Of a stretch of DNA of 64,000 nt, positions 23,523 through 35,403 are shown one piece after another. The notes beneath the pieces were generated by a model. That model ran no database searches. It had not been told where the DNA came from and saw nothing but the letters and a program-made list of their open reading frames with translations. This stretch comes from Mesorhabditis belari (lineage: Eukaryota; Nematoda; Chromadorea; Rhabditida; Rhabditidae). Positions within the stretch are counted from its first letter, which is position 1, and the number at the start of each line of letters is the position of its first letter. Where the stretch lies: NCBI GenBank assembly GCA_958450365.1, contig CAUEEP010000923.1, forward strand, positions 1 to 64,000, written 5' to 3'. The position numbers and the translations under genes were made by a program.

Positions 23523-23907
23523 CTTTGCGCCAATTTTTTTGCGCAACTGGGTCATTTGCGCAACTTGCCATAACCACGATTGTCAAAAGATTGGTCCACT
23601 TGTTAGCTGAAAGTTATGGCGAGTTGTGGAAAAAATTTGGCGCAATGTAGCCACCCCCCAAATCCGTTCAAAGATTTTGGTCATTATATACTTGAATTCG
23701 ACAGCAATAAAATATTCAGCTAACTCAGCAAAAAGTTTATGACCCAGTTTTGGCGAGATTGTCGTTAGATGTCGTACGTAAAAGCACCAAGCAGCGACGA
23801 AGTTGAACCAGTTTTCATTTGCAACTTTTCCCCGACCTGATTGCGTTTGCGTTTTTTTTCTCGTTGAACAGTCCACGTTCATAGCTTCATCACTTATGTA
23901 TATTTAC

Positions 23908-23915
23908 TTTCTTAG
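23908..23915 (+). promoter_or_regulatory. Probable spliced-leader acceptor at hsp90 start
   Basis: TTTCTTAG is fused directly to the start codon. No in-phase exon lies upstream, so the leader exon is expected to come from trans-splicing. Confidence 0.5.
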
Positions 23916-26594
23916 ATGTCTGCATCTGCTGCTGGTAATTCTGGTGATGGCGAAACTTTCGCTTTTCAAGCCGAGATCGCTCAGTTGATGTCTTTGATCA
24001 TCAACACTTTCTACAGGTTTGGTTTAGCTTCCTTTTTCGTCCGCTATTTTCTTTTTTAGTAACAAGGAGATCTTCCTTCGTGAACTTGTGTCCAACTCTT
24101 CGGATGCTCTCGACAAAATCCGTTACCAAGCTCTGACGGAGCCATCGGAGCTCGATTCGGGCAAGGAGCTCTTCATCAAGATCGTCCCCAACAAGGCCGA
24201 CAAGACGCTCACCATCATCGACACTGGAATCGGAATGACAAAGGCTGATCTTGTTAACAACCTCGGAACCATCGCCAAGTCTGGAACCAAATCTTTCATG
24301 GAGGCTCTTCAGGTTGATTTTAAAGCATAGTATTGGTTTTGGGTTGCTTTAACTTTGTTAATTTAGGCTGGAGCTGACATTTCGATGATTGGCCAGTTCG
24401 GAGTCGGATTCTACTCTGCTTTCCTGGTTGCGGATAAGGTAGTTGTGACCTCGAAGAACAACGACGACGATTGCCACATGTGGGAGTCATCGGCCGGAGG
24501 TAGCTTCCTCGTCACTGCCGTCAACGACCCAGAAGTGCCTCGTGGGACCAAGATTGTTCTCTACATCAAGGTATTTATTTATGCATGTATCGTTGAGAAA
24601 ATTCCTTTATTTTAGGAGGACCAGGCCGAGTATCTCGAGGAGCGCCGCATCAAAGAAATCATCAAGAAGCACTCGCAGTTCATCGGCTATCCAATCAAGT
24701 TGCTCGTGGAGAAAGAACGTGAGAAAGAAGTGGAGGACGAAGAAGCGGAGGAAAAGCCCGAAGAGGCATCTGAGGTTGGTTAAGCTTTGTATCTTGGTTA
24801 AATTCATCGATTTAGGAAGGAAAGGTCGAGGATGTCGGCGAAGATGAGGATGCGGACAAGAAGGACAAGAAAAAGAAGAAGATCAAGGAAAAGTACTTCG
24901 AAGACGAGGAGCTCAACAAGACGAAACCGATCTGGACTCGCAACCCCGATGACATCTCAAACGAGGAGTACGGGGAGTTCTACAAGAGCTTGAGCAATGA
25001 TTGGGAGGATCATTTAGCCGTCAAACACTTCAGGTTTTCCTTTACTGCTTTTATCTATGAACAAATGAATTTAGTGTTGAGGGTCAACTTGAGTTCCGCG
25101 CTCTTCTCTTCGTGCCTCAACGTGCTCCATTTGATCTCTTCGAGAACAAGAAATCGAAGAACTCGATCAAGCTTTACGTGCGCCGTGTCTTCATCATGGA
25201 AAACTGTGAGGAGCTGATGCCTGAGTACCTTAACTTTGTGAAAGGTACGTTGATTTTAGCTTTCGAAATTGCATTTAGTGGAACTACAATAGTGAAGTTT
25301 CTTTAGGAGTCGTCGATTCCGAAGATCTGCCTCTTAACATTTCACGTGAGATGTTGCAACAGTCGAAGATTCTGAAGGTCATCCGGAAGAACCTTGTCAA
25401 GAAATGTGTCGAGCTCTTCGATGAGATTGCCGAAGACAAAGACAATTTCAAGAAGTTCTACGAGCATTTTGGCAAGAACATCAAGCTCGGAATCCATGAA
25501 GACTCCACCAATCGCAAGAAGTTGTCTGAATATCTTCGTTATGCAACATCCTCATCGGAAGAAACCACTTCGCTCAAAGACTATGTCTCAAGGATGAAGG
25601 TTAAAAGACTATTTTTGAAATCTAATTATGTTTACTTTTAGGAAAACCAGACTCAGATTTTCTACATCACTGGCGAGTCGAAGGAAAGCGTTGCCAACTC
25701 AGCTTTTGTGGAGCGTGTCCGTTCCCGTGGCTTCGAAATCCTCTACATGACTGATCCCATCGACGAATATTGCGTCCAACAACTCAAGGAGTACGATGGA
25801 AAGAAGCTTGTCTCCGTGACCAAGGAAGGCCTTGAGCTGCCCGAGTCGGACGAAGACAAAAAGAAGTTTGAGGAGAACAAGGTGGGGATATTTATGCATT
25901 AGTATAGTTTGTTTGTGTATTCTACTTTGAGCAAGTTAAAGTCGCTGTTTAGGTGAAGTTCGAAGGACTTTGCAAGTACATCAAGGACGTGCTCGAAAAG
26001 AAAGTCGAGAAAGTCTCCATCTCGAACCGTCTCATCAATTCACCTTGCTGCGTGGTCACCTCGGAGTACGGATGGTCTGCCAATATGGAGCGGTATGTGT
26101 GTTTTATTAGCTCTTTTAAATCTATTACATTTTAGGATCATGAAAGCTCAGGCTCTTCGTGATTCAGCAACGATGGGTTACATGGCAGGCAAGAAGCACC
26201 TCGAGATCAATCCCGAACATCCAATCATTGTGTAAGTTGCAATTTCCACGATAAAAGTTTTCTCCACTTAAGGAATCTTTGCGATCGGGTCGAGGCTGAC
26301 AAGAGCAACACAAGCATGAAGACTTCGAAGGATCTAATTGTCCTTCTCTACGAAACCGCGCTGCTTTCTTCTGGCTTCACTCTTGAGGAGCCCGGTCTCC
26401 ATGCCACTCGCATCTATCGCATGATCAAGCTTGGTCTCGACATCGGGGATGATGATGAGGACGCAACCACTGCTGAAACTCCTTCCACTTCTGAGGTAGC
26501 TTGTCTTTGTAAAATTATTGCCTATTTTTGGTTTTAGGTTCCAAAGGTCGAGGGTGCTGACGAGGAGAAGAGCCGAATGGAGGAAGTCGATTAA
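23916..26594 (+). CDS. daf-21: Cytosolic HSP90 chaperone
   Basis: A complete HSP90, an ATP-driven chaperone dimer for kinases, receptors and other client proteins. The GHKL ATPase domain has [11 protein letters not shown] (catalytic region), [20 protein letters not shown] and [14 protein letters not shown] (23920-24600). The charged linker is rich in Lys/Glu (24720-24900). The middle domain includes [20 protein letters not shown] and [18 protein letters not shown]. The C-terminal dimerisation domain ends in the TPR-binding MEEVD just before TAA (26592-26594). About nine short introns are present and the frame is intact. Codon use is more GC-rich than in neighbouring genes, as expected for high expression. 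TTTCTTAG touches the ATG, indicating trans-splicing. The polyadenylation signal is at 26632-26637. Confidence 0.98.
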
Positions 26595-27360
26595 GGAGGA
26601 TCCCTGTGAATTGTAATTGGCTGGTGTTTATAATAAAATTTGTATTTTCTTTTACAAAACGCATTAAAAAATCAATGTAAATTAATGAGGACTGCACGAG
26701 GTGGAGGCCGGGGTTATGTGCATTGCTTTCGCTTTTACTGGAAAGTGCTTGCGGACGTCACTGACTGAACTTTCCCGCCCTTCGACAACTGTATCCTAAA
26801 CTCTCGATGAAGCGGGCAGAAACTATAATTGTTAAGCCAGAAAAAAATTTCTGAATGAGGAAACCTTTCTAGAATTTCCTCCATGGGGAAACTTGGCAAC
26901 CAGCTAAACATTCAAAAATGAACACAATTACGCTAATCAACGATTCGGAGTGGCTTTGCTGAATGTCTTTTTGCCAATCCGACGTTGTGAAATCTTTCGC
27001 GTGAACCCCATCACCCCTGAAATTAGCACTTTTTCAGGCTTTTCCCTCTCACTCCGAATAATTACATTTGAGGCCGTTTTTTTTTGTAACAAAGTTTCAC
27101 ACACTCACATTCCCATTATCACTAGACAAAGAGTCTGAGAATTTTTTATGTGTACCTACATTTTGAGAGGTCTTTAGCATTTTGATCCTTTTGGACCTGG
27201 GTTCCAAACTCTGGCTGTTCTCTGTCCAATCTCAAAAATCATTCCCATTCCGAACCCTGGCCACTTGTTCAACAACAACGACCCCGTGGACTTGGCCACT
27301 TTTAGTTTCATACCATCACTTGCCAAAAGCTGATCTCAATTTTCCCCAAATTTCTCTACA
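26595..27360. other. Intergenic, nothing recognised
   Basis: It contains the hsp90 polyadenylation signal at 26632 and then non-repetitive sequence with only chance frames. The short frames around 26950 and 27180 have no splice support. Confidence 0.55.
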
Positions 27361-30300
27361 ATGACCACCTTGCTTTGGTGGGAGTTCATTCTTTTGGCGA
27401 TCTGTTGGCCGATTTGCCTCCTCTACTTGTTCTACATTTTGTTCATGACGGTGAAGAAGTTCGGCATTCCAATCACCGTGCGGGAACAGTTGCGGCTGAA
27501 TGTGGGTTTTGGAGAGTCCATGGATTTATAGCGTAAAGACAACTCTAGGGTGTGATGAATGTGTCCCTCTTTCTCCACACCGAACTCGTCCTCCGCCCAA
27601 TCGCTTTTGAGTGGTTTTTCCCGATCACCGCATTGCCTCCATGGTTTCCCCGGGTTCTCTACGCCACGCAGGTTTTCCATCAATCCGTCCAGCAAATTAG
27701 CTCCGCTTTCAGGTGATCCTCAAAAACAACATCTATCTGATCTACATCCCGTCGGCGATCAATCGTTTTACCGCTTTCTACTATCCAATCAGGCATCAAC
27801 ATGTGAGTGAATTGGGACGAGACTTTCTTTCGAGACTTCCTTTCGAGACTTGCGAGATTCAGATCTGGAGTTGCACGAGATTCCGGGTGCTTTTCTTCCT
27901 CGTGTGGACGATCTCCACGATTTTCGCTTTGCCAAGCATTCTCTCGGATTCGGCTCAATTCATTCGAACTCACGACAATGGACCGCTCGATTTGATCGCC
28001 TTTGATCAATTGGTAAGCTGATGTTGAAGAGAGGTCAAAGCCCAGAAAGTAGATCATCGAAGCTTGCACCAGCAAAATCTGGGAAATTGGGTTGGACAAT
28101 AAGTAGTGAGTCACGTGAAAGAAAGGAAATTTTGCCGTAAAGTTGGCCAGTATTGACCACTAAGAGACGACAGACTTCCCTCATTTCAAAGCACTTTCAT
28201 TGATGGGGCATACTTTCCTATTTCTTTCTTAACTTCTTTTTTCGATTAGTGCAAATTTGTCAAATGAGCATATTCAACATGTTATGCTATTTGGGTCCTG
28301 CTCATCTTCAAGCCTAGCTCTAAAAAACAACAGTAGATGGTGATGACTCCCTCTCCAAGATGTAATCGATGATTACACAAGTTTGAAAATGGAGAGAAAT
28401 CTTTGATCTAAAGCGACCGCTCCGAGAGACCGGTTGGGGGTGTGATTGGGAGTGATTGGGAGTGACTGGGAGTGATTGGGAGTGACTGGGAGTGACTGGG
28501 AGTGACTGGATAGTGGGAGTGCAAGAAGTTATAGCAAGCAAAGACTTAACTCTCGACTAGACAGTAATCAATTGCAGAAGCTGGCTGAAGCCCTTGAGAC
28601 AAAAAGACCACATCTGAAAAAGGCCACATTGCAGCATGACAATCCTCGCCTACACACTGCTAAACTGACTCGTTCTACAACCAAGAACCTGGACTGGGAA
28701 CTTGTCCCCCACCCAGCATATTCCCCAGATCTAGCTCCATCAGATTACCATTTATTTCGCTCAATGGAAAATCCCTTAGTCGGAGAGGACTTTGAAGATG
28801 AAAAAGATACCAAGAAATGGGTACAGAACTAGTTTCACTCAAAATCAAAGATTCTTTACGCGAGAGGAATTCGCCTTCTACCAGTAAAATGAGCAGTTTA
28901 TGGAAAAAGAAGGGAACTATTTTGATTGATTTAGATGGCTTTATTGAATAAGTATTTCTGCTTGAAATCGACTCATTACTTACCGGCCAACCCAATATTT
29001 CTCCAAGAACAGCATGATCTCTTTCGATTCCAGATCGGCGAAACCCTCTCGTTTCTCCTCTCGTTGACGGCCGTCATTGTGACAACATCGCTTTCGATCG
29101 CTTGTCTCCTCAAATATCGTTCCATGCACTTTAGAGTCAATCGAAATGTCAGTGATCTCTTAGATATTAACAATGTCTTAGATATTAACAATAGAACTCC
29201 ATTTTTGTCTAGCCTTTGACTCACTGCAATAATACAGGGTGGCCGACGAGATTTGGCGCGAGGTTTTTGACTTGGATGATGCCGGATTTAGCAAAATCTA
29301 TCTGAAACCTATAAGTATTTTACAAGAGTTTTGAGTTATGCCCTTTTCCGCCCCCTCCAAGAAAGCCTTTTTTCTACTCGTTTTTCTAAAGTTTCAGGTT
29401 AAATATCTTTTGCAAAATTGGCTAGAATATCCGAAATAAAATTTAGTCAAATATTAGGTTGTCCCATAAAAACCCAGAGATTTTTTGTTTTAATCACTAC
29501 TCGCTCACAACACTACGTTTTGTATTCATCTTTTTTTCTTTTTCATGCCAAAACTTTCTTCTTTCTTGCATTAGCATTCATTTTTTAGGGGACGACACGG
29601 GAAGGGAGTTGCAGTCGATCGAATGAAGCCAACTCGAGAAGAAATTCACGCCCAACTGCTCCAACGATTTTCAAGAGGGATTTCATCGGCCAAAGCAGCA
29701 CAAGAAATCAATCGATTTTATGGCAACAAAATCGTTGGAACGAGTACTGCATAGGAATGGTTTCACAGATTCAAGACGGGCAACACAAGGATCAAACGGA
29801 AGAGGAGAAGCGGCCGACCCCTGGAAAGTGGATCGATCGATTCTGAGGCACCGATTCCTGCGAAACTCCGATGGATCAACCGGAGAATTGGTTGGAAGTT
29901 ACTGTGGATGGATGCCTGTGTAGCGATGACTGCGAAAAGTGGAAAGAAATCGTAGAAAACAACGCTAAATTCCATACGAAAGATCGGAAACAACCCAAGT
30001 CAAAAGAAAGCGGACATGCAACCATTTGTGGAGCGAATACCGACATGGTCGGCTTCGTCTTTCGAACATCATCACTCACGATCAAACGTGGGTTTTCTAC
30101 GATGGTCGAGTGTTACAACGGCAGCGATTGAAGAAAGGGCAAGCATGTAAAATGCTGCCAAAACGGAAGATCCACGAAAAGAAGCGAATCTTGTGTGTCG
30201 ACTGGTGTTCAACAGGCGTCCTCCTCTTGGAACTTCTTAAATCGAGGCAAAATTTCAACACCGATGTTTATCTATATCATATGAAAAAAGTGGAACAAAA

Positions 30301-31860
30301 AGTCGGAAGGTTACTCTATGAAAACAAATGGAACGGCCCCGTTTTCGTTCTTCAGGATGGCACAAGCTCCCACAAATCAGAAAGATCGATCGATTTTGTG
30401 AAGGACAACCTACACTGGAATATCCTTCCTCATGCACCGTATTCTCCGGACGTTGCCCCTTCTGACTATCACTTGTTCTTGTCGCTAAAGGATTTCTTAC
30501 GCGGTAAAAAGTTCGAAGATGAGAGCGAACTCGAGGACGAATTGAACGACTATTTTCGCTCGCGCCCGCTTGGGTTTTACGAACAAGGGGTTGGCAAGCT
30601 ACCCAAACGTTGGAGAAAAGTTATAAATTCATCTGGAAAGTATATCATTTGATTCTGATTCTTCGTTGTTTCTATGTGCTGAAAATAAATGAAATTCAAA
30701 ATCTCTGGGTTTTTATGGGACAACCTAATAATTAACCAGAAATTAACCAAGTAACCAAAAGTAACCAATTTTTTGAAACCAAACAAATAACTTCAAAGTG
30801 CATCTTGAGCATTTTTAAACAAAACCTTGATTTTTGCCGTTTTTGAAGGAGTGCTGGTGAAAATGGTGGTAATGGTAGAAAATGTGGGTAAAAAGCTTTT
30901 TCTTCCATTTTTCTATCAAGTTCCAGTTGAAGTTAACCAAAAAAGACCTTAGCTAGTAATTGAGAACATCCTTTCAGCAGCCAGCTTCATATACAACACA
31001 ATATTCTAGGGTGAACCTTTAGATCACTCTCCGCGCAGAGGCCTTCTTTGGAGGGCGCAGAAAAGGGAATAACTCAAAAACTAGGAGACTTCTTGTACAA
31101 TAATTATAACTTTCAGAAGCTACAGAAAATTTGCTACCTTTTTGGATATAAGTTCAATAGGTTTTGATAAACCCGACATCATCTCCGAGTCAAAAACCTC
31201 GCGCCAAATTTCGTCGGCCATCCTGTCTATGTACTCCGAGTTTCTCAACTGAAGCCGCTTGTGAAACGAAGAGTAAACGAACGAACAACACCTGAGCAAT
31301 GAAATACTCACACAAATACAAATCACTTTCAGCTCTACGAATGCCAACTCTTTCTCACCTCCCTCACCGCCTATCCTCCATTTCTCATCTACACGATTAA
31401 GTGGGTTTCTGCAAAATTGTGCAAAATCCATCGAAACCCATTCCAGAAGCGTCCTCGAATTGGTCTCCTCCTTCACCGGAAATGAATCGATGAAGCAAAC
31501 CTATTTGATCACCTGGTAGCTAAACAATCCAAATTGTCCAAGAGAAACAATCGTCACAATTCCAGGTACTGGTTGCTGGACATTCAAATGCTTCTCCCGT
31601 TGATCCCCATTCTGATCTGTACCGGTTTCTTCAAATTTATCACTTCCGGTGTCAAGCATTTGTTCTCTTCGGAGCCAAGTGATGGCATTTCACCGATCAC
31701 TTCTCCCGTTCCCCCTCCATCAACAACTAATGGTGGAAGACCGACCTCTTCTACCCAAGTACAATGCACGATTCCTGAGGTGGAAACAGTTACAAGAAAA
31801 AGTTCTGAGAATTCTCTCCGTGCAACTTTTGAACTTTCCGCGCATGATTCCACGGTTTGA
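27361..31860 (+). CDS. Serpentine chemoreceptor (7TM, srg-like)
   Basis: A seven-pass chemosensory GPCR of the nematode-specific type. Exons in phase: 27361-27496, about 27547-27669, about 27715-27800, about 27864-28012, about 28940-29147, 31333-31400, 31447-31515 and 31566-31860. Motifs include LLWWEFILLAICWPICLLYL (TM1), LIYIPSAINRFTAFYYP (the INR-type motif at TM3), IWSCTRFRVLFFLVWTIS (TM4), LSFLLSLTAVIVTTSLSIAC (TM5) and WLLDIQMLLPLIPILICTG (TM7). The INRFT...P...IW pattern points to the srg class, but the assignment rests on memory of the family. The C-terminal tail (31680-31860) is Ser/Pro/Thr-rich. Two introns have been enlarged by transposons, but all exons remain open, so the gene could still work. 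Confidence 0.75.
28441..28510. repeat. 10-bp tandem repeat
   Basis: About seven units of GAGTGAYTGG (Y = C or T), alternating variants. It lies in a chemoreceptor intron beside a transposase remnant. Confidence 0.9.
28572..28925 (+). mobile_element. Mariner transposase remnant
   Basis: The frame from 28572 carries the end of a mariner transposase catalytic core: LQHDNPRLHTA (second Asp, replacing the common HDNARPH), then AYSPDLAPSDYHLFRSME (third Asp of DD34D), then a C-terminal stretch to about 28920 that needs a frame change at the TAG at 28830. The N-terminal half is absent. This is a different mariner lineage from the intact element at 29454. It is embedded in an intron of the chemoreceptor. 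Confidence 0.75.
29235..31225. mobile_element. Inverted-repeat element interrupted by mariner
   Basis: CAGGGTGGCCGACGAGATTT at 29235 and its near-inverse ending at 31225 form the outer ends. Matching continues inward through GGCGCGAGGTTTTTGACT and a GAGTTATgCCCTTTTC/GAAAAGGGAATAACTC pair, giving arms of roughly 150 bp. The middle is occupied by a complete mariner insertion (29454-30728). Without that insertion the element would be about 700 bp and noncoding. Confidence 0.75.
29454..30728 (+). mobile_element. Mariner-family transposon with near-complete transposase
   Basis: The ends TTAGGTTGTCCCATAAAAAC and its perfect inverse lie between TA dinucleotides, and the length (1275 bp) is typical of mariner. 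The transposase begins about 29623 (MKPTREEIHAQLLQRFSRG, helix-turn-helix region). The catalytic part has DQTWVFYDGR (first Asp), VLQDGTSSHKS (second) and YSPDVAPSDYHLF (third), the DD34D set, ending at 30652. The N-terminal and catalytic parts are in different frames, with breaks between about 29700 and 30040. This copy is therefore probably inactive unless the breaks are sequencing indels. Confidence 0.88.
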
Positions 31861-32379
31861 TTCTTGGTCGGTGAAAGAAAAGAAAAGAAAACCAATGTAG
31901 ACTGCAAATTACTCTTTTGGCCCAAATCTAACTAGTTTCAAAGTACATATTGTTCCTGTTTATGAGGCAATAAATAGTTTCGTGCTGAAAATCTCTTTGT
32001 ACAATGAACTTTTTGCTCTCAACAAACACTGGGCGGGTATTACTTGCTGGTCGTTGGGGGAATGGTAGTCCCTCAAACAGATCAGAGGTACATATTCGTT
32101 TAAATCTTTTTGTTGATATTCCAAACAATTATCTTATTAAACAAAAGATTAACAAATTAATTAAATGAGATTGAAATTAAATGAATTAAATAGAATTTTG
32201 CGTAAGCACAGAGTAAAAGTGGGTACTCGTAATTAGCGTTTCAGCGAGGTATAACGAAAATATATAGCTAAACAAATACAAGGAAAAATAAGTATCAATT
32301 CCCCGTCAAATCGATGACTTCGATGAATTGCAAGTTGTGCAGCTAAAATCAATGATAACATAGTTGTTAATGAAAAAAA
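31861..32379. other. Convergent intergenic gap
   Basis: It lies between the chemoreceptor 3' end (+) and the coiled-coil gene 3' end (-). It is AT-rich, with AATTAAATG-type short repeats near 32140-32200. No gene is seen. Confidence 0.55.
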
Positions 32380-33028
32380 CTAGGAAACCTTCTGCTCTAA
32401 CATTGTGATTGTGTCCTGATTTTGTCCAATTTGCCGATAAAGCTAAAAGAAACCTAGATCAGTACAATAAAAAGCCCCAACGCGTCTTCGTGTGGCTGCA
32501 CTCTCCTCGCGTAGCTTCTTGTCGTATGCATCAATCTTCTGAAGAATTGCAGCAGCTAAACTTGTAGTCTTGTGTTTTTTATGAAAGTTTTTGTCAAGCA
32601 AGATAGGTAGTTTAAAATACCCTGCTTTCCCGCGAATTAGATACCCATGAAAAAAGTTTACCTTGGGAGCGATGCATGTTTCCACCTTGGTTCCAAAAAG
32701 GCTGAAAAAACTCAAATTTGTAAAAGTAAACAAAAAAATAAAGGTATGCTTATTTTTATGTGCAAATAGTTTTTTAATATTTACCCCTTCTTTGATAGTC
32801 CCCTCAAGATTGAGTCCCGAACCATGAGACAACGGCTAAAAAAAGTATTTCAGATTTCCAAAAGCACTTTATCAAATTAAGAAAATTATCACCATTACGC
32901 AAAGTCAAAGTACTTTCGAAAGCAAGAGCATAAATGGTTCTCGTAAAGCTGCTCACCTCTTTTTTGATAGCCCCTCCGATATCCTTAAATGAACTTGCGG
33001 ATACGGATTGATCAACACCGGACGACAT
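32380..33028 (-). CDS. Small coiled-coil protein, unrecognised
   Basis: Exons joined in phase on the minus strand give about 100 residues: MSSGVDQSVSASSF... from 33028, PLSHGSGLNLEGTIKEG, PFWNQGGNMHRSQ, then AAAILQKIDAYDKKLREESA and, after a 39-bp intron, LYRQIGQNQDTITMLEQKVS before TAG at 32380-32382. The C-terminal half has heptad-like charged helices. The N-terminal half is polar and flexible. If the short intron is not removed, the protein instead ends a few codons further on, at GFF. The start codon touches a TTTTAG acceptor. I do not recognise a family; a small subunit of a coiled-coil complex is a guess only. Confidence 0.55.
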
Positions 33029-33560
33029 CTAAAACAATTGGCAATTAAAATATTTTAAACAGTTTGCATGCTTCAAAACCCGGCCCTAACAATGCACACC
33101 TGTAAAAGTTGTAAAAGTAAACTAAAAAATAAAGGAAATTTTCTTTTCTTTCTTTTTCACGAAATTTCTTTCAAATTTTTCAATTTCACTGCCGAGGCTA
33201 AAATACTTCTATCTGGACCTAAATCCACCATTCTATGGTGTATCAAAAGATATTAGATATCTAGACAAAGCTCAAATATACCTAAAAATTGTGTACTTAC
33301 TGCCCCTGTATAGGTAAAAACTTTATTCTTAACCAACATTATGACAAACCCTAACAAACGATAACAATAACAACACACCTCGAAAGGGTATACAACGCCA
33401 AAAAATAAGCAGGAAGCTCCTGGCATTGGGAAATGATGTGAACGGTCAATTTGAAAGTGTTTAGGCGCAAGACAAGCAAAATTCGACAAAATGACAACGT
33501 AAACGGGGCAACTAGTCAATTCACAGAAGTTAAAAAAAGCCTTTGTAAATTGTCACAAAC
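33029..33560. other. Gap between two minus-strand genes
   Basis: About 530 bp of AT-rich DNA with no supported gene. The 88-codon minus frame (33253-33519) has no splice or composition support. The gap is wider than usual for a nematode operon but not excluded. Confidence 0.5.
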
Positions 33561-35037
33561 TCAAATTTGTTGACCAAGTAGGTGAGAATCGTGGAAAAAT
33601 GGGCCACCATGAAGAGACATCGGATTGAAGTAATTGGAGAATCCGCTCATTGGAGTAAGTGGTGGCATTGCCGATTGTGGCTGCTGCTGACGAGCTTCCA
33701 TGGGGACCGGAAGAGAAAAGGCCTCGTAGACAGATGGACTAAAGCCAAAACTTTATGTTAAGATATTCTAGGCTTTAAAAGTTTACATATCTGCTTACTA
33801 AAAGAAAAAAACTTACTGAAGCTTGTACTCATGGGAGCTGCTGCTGACAAAAGCTGGCGATTGTGGCATAGCTGGCAACGTGATTGGACTTGGCGATGGT
33901 TGTGGCGACATCAGCAAAGGACGCATCGGTGACATTGGATAAATTGGTGTCATCATACGAGTATTCACTAACAGAGACATATAAAAGATTAGATCCAAAA
34001 ATCGCATACTGTAGATGCTCCCCGTCTTGTGAGGCTTGTAAGTTCCATTGATGATTGCCAGTTCCATAAGTTGCTTGCGCTTGAAATCATCTGTACCCTC
34101 TGGCTGAAAGAATACAGTAAAATAAGGTAATTTACACAATCCCTTACTGGAGTAAGTAGCTTCCTGACGATTTTGCTAGCGTTGCTCAGCTTGATTCGCG
34201 CACGATTTTCCGTGTCCTCACATTGAATCAGCACGTGCAGCTCATCTTCCAGGTGTTCCCAGTTTGGCTTGCCGCGGTTTGAATCTTCCTGAAACTTAAA
34301 TACCACTAAAATATAGCCAACAAGAAAATAAGTGTATACCTTGCGGCGATCCCTCATTGAGCCACGTCCTCTGACCATTATTTTGCACCCAGTCTCCTGC
34401 TCCAGCTGTTTAGCAGTCATTCCACGCGGTCCCAAGATCCGACCAACGAAGTTGTACTGAACAAAGTTGATTTATACAACCAACGAGAAAAGCTAACTCA
34501 CGTCAGGATAATCATTCTTTGGAACGTAGAGCTTCTCAGTGATGGTAACGATTTCCCCGACAGCTTCAGGTAGAGCGAGTTCACCTTGCACAAAATCCGT
34601 TTGAAAGATTTGCGCGCGGACACGACTGATTTCTGAAAGTCCAAAACTACAATATAAACACGCTAAACAAACCATCTTCAAGAATTCGTTCCACATTTGG
34701 GAAAAGCGATGGAAACATTGTCAAATGCTTCTTTTCCTTGAGCAGCTCAGCAAAGTATTCCATACCGCCTTCGCTTCCAGAGAAAACATCAGGCAAAGCC
34801 AAATCAAAATACATAACATTACAAGACCTTATACCACTTACCAAAATCACTTGAGCTACTACGAGGACGAATTCCAGAGCCGGGTTTCTTGGGTGATGTT
34901 GTTTGAAGGGAGCTCTTCGTAGAAGTGCCGCTTTTGGCAGAAGGTGATCCGTCTTCAAGACTACGCGATGGCTGAACCAGAAGCGATGGACTCAGTGGCA
35001 GCTTTGGGTAATGCATCGATTGGCGAGTCGACAGCAT
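33561..35037 (-). CDS. STAR-family KH RNA-binding protein (GLD-1/ASD-2/Quaking type)
   Basis: A sequence-specific RNA-binding regulator of translation or splicing. On the minus strand: a Ser/Pro-rich N-terminus (35037-34855); the QUA1 dimerisation region [17 protein letters not shown] (about 34760); the KH domain with [20 protein letters not shown] and [12 protein letters not shown] (about 34450-34340); QUA2 with [20 protein letters not shown]; and [17 protein letters not shown] (about 34080-34045). A Pro/Met-rich tail ([20 protein letters not shown], then [20 protein letters not shown]) ends at TGA 33561-33563. Two Caenorhabditis genes are close. The [21 protein letters not shown] and RPLLMSP stretches favour GLD-1, whereas [10 protein letters not shown] and RGKPNWEHL favour ASD-2. 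No symbol is given. The ATG lies one base after a TTTTTAG acceptor. Confidence 0.92.
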
Positions 35038-35403
35038 TCTAAAAACAAAAAGGGTTTTGATCAATTAATGAAAAGAAAAAGAAAAAGCCGAAAATTAGAT
35101 AGATGTCGAGCCAATATTTTGCCCCATTTTATGCTGTTTTACTTATTAGACGGGGCCAAAATGTTAAACTCATAGAGGAGCCCTGGTTGAGTTCTATGAG
35201 TTTAACATTTTGACTCATAGTGCTTAAGCCTTAGAAAACTTGAAACAGCAAGCGAAAATTTGTGACAAATTTCGAAAGAAAATTGTGTGAAAATGCGAAA
35301 TGAATGGCATTTTGTATGATTTCTATCGTTGTTACTGTATTTTCAGACATTTGTCGCTTTTCTCGTCGGGTGCATTTTAGCATTTCAACTTTTTATTAAC
35401 TTT
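35038..35403. other. Gap with perfect hairpin
   Basis: It separates the TTC36-like 3' end from the STAR gene 5' end (both minus strand). It includes a 19-bp perfect inverted repeat (35157-35175 and 35194-35212, CAAAATGTTAAACTCATAG) with an 18-base loop. No gene is seen. Confidence 0.65.

Larger units (their letters stand above)
22771..23915. other. Intergenic upstream of hsp90, with Tc1-like MITE
   Basis: The element at 23000-23522 fills half of the gap. The remaining 390 bp before the hsp90 start has GCGCAA-rich sequence and no convincing heat-shock element that I could see. A 99-codon minus-strand frame (23583-23882) lacks coding character. A short ATG frame at 22962 runs into the element and does not resume after it. 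Confidence 0.5.

Noticed and set aside
23583..23882. 99-codon minus-strand frame upstream of hsp90
   Set aside because: It lacks splice signals or recognisable motifs and lies in the gap next to the hsp90 outron; probably chance.
24607..24807. Minus-strand frame opposite hsp90
   Set aside because: It is the antisense shadow of the Lys/Glu-rich charged linker.
28320..28541. 73-codon minus-strand frame
   Set aside because: It is produced by the 10-bp tandem repeat (HSQSLPVTP-type periodic translation).
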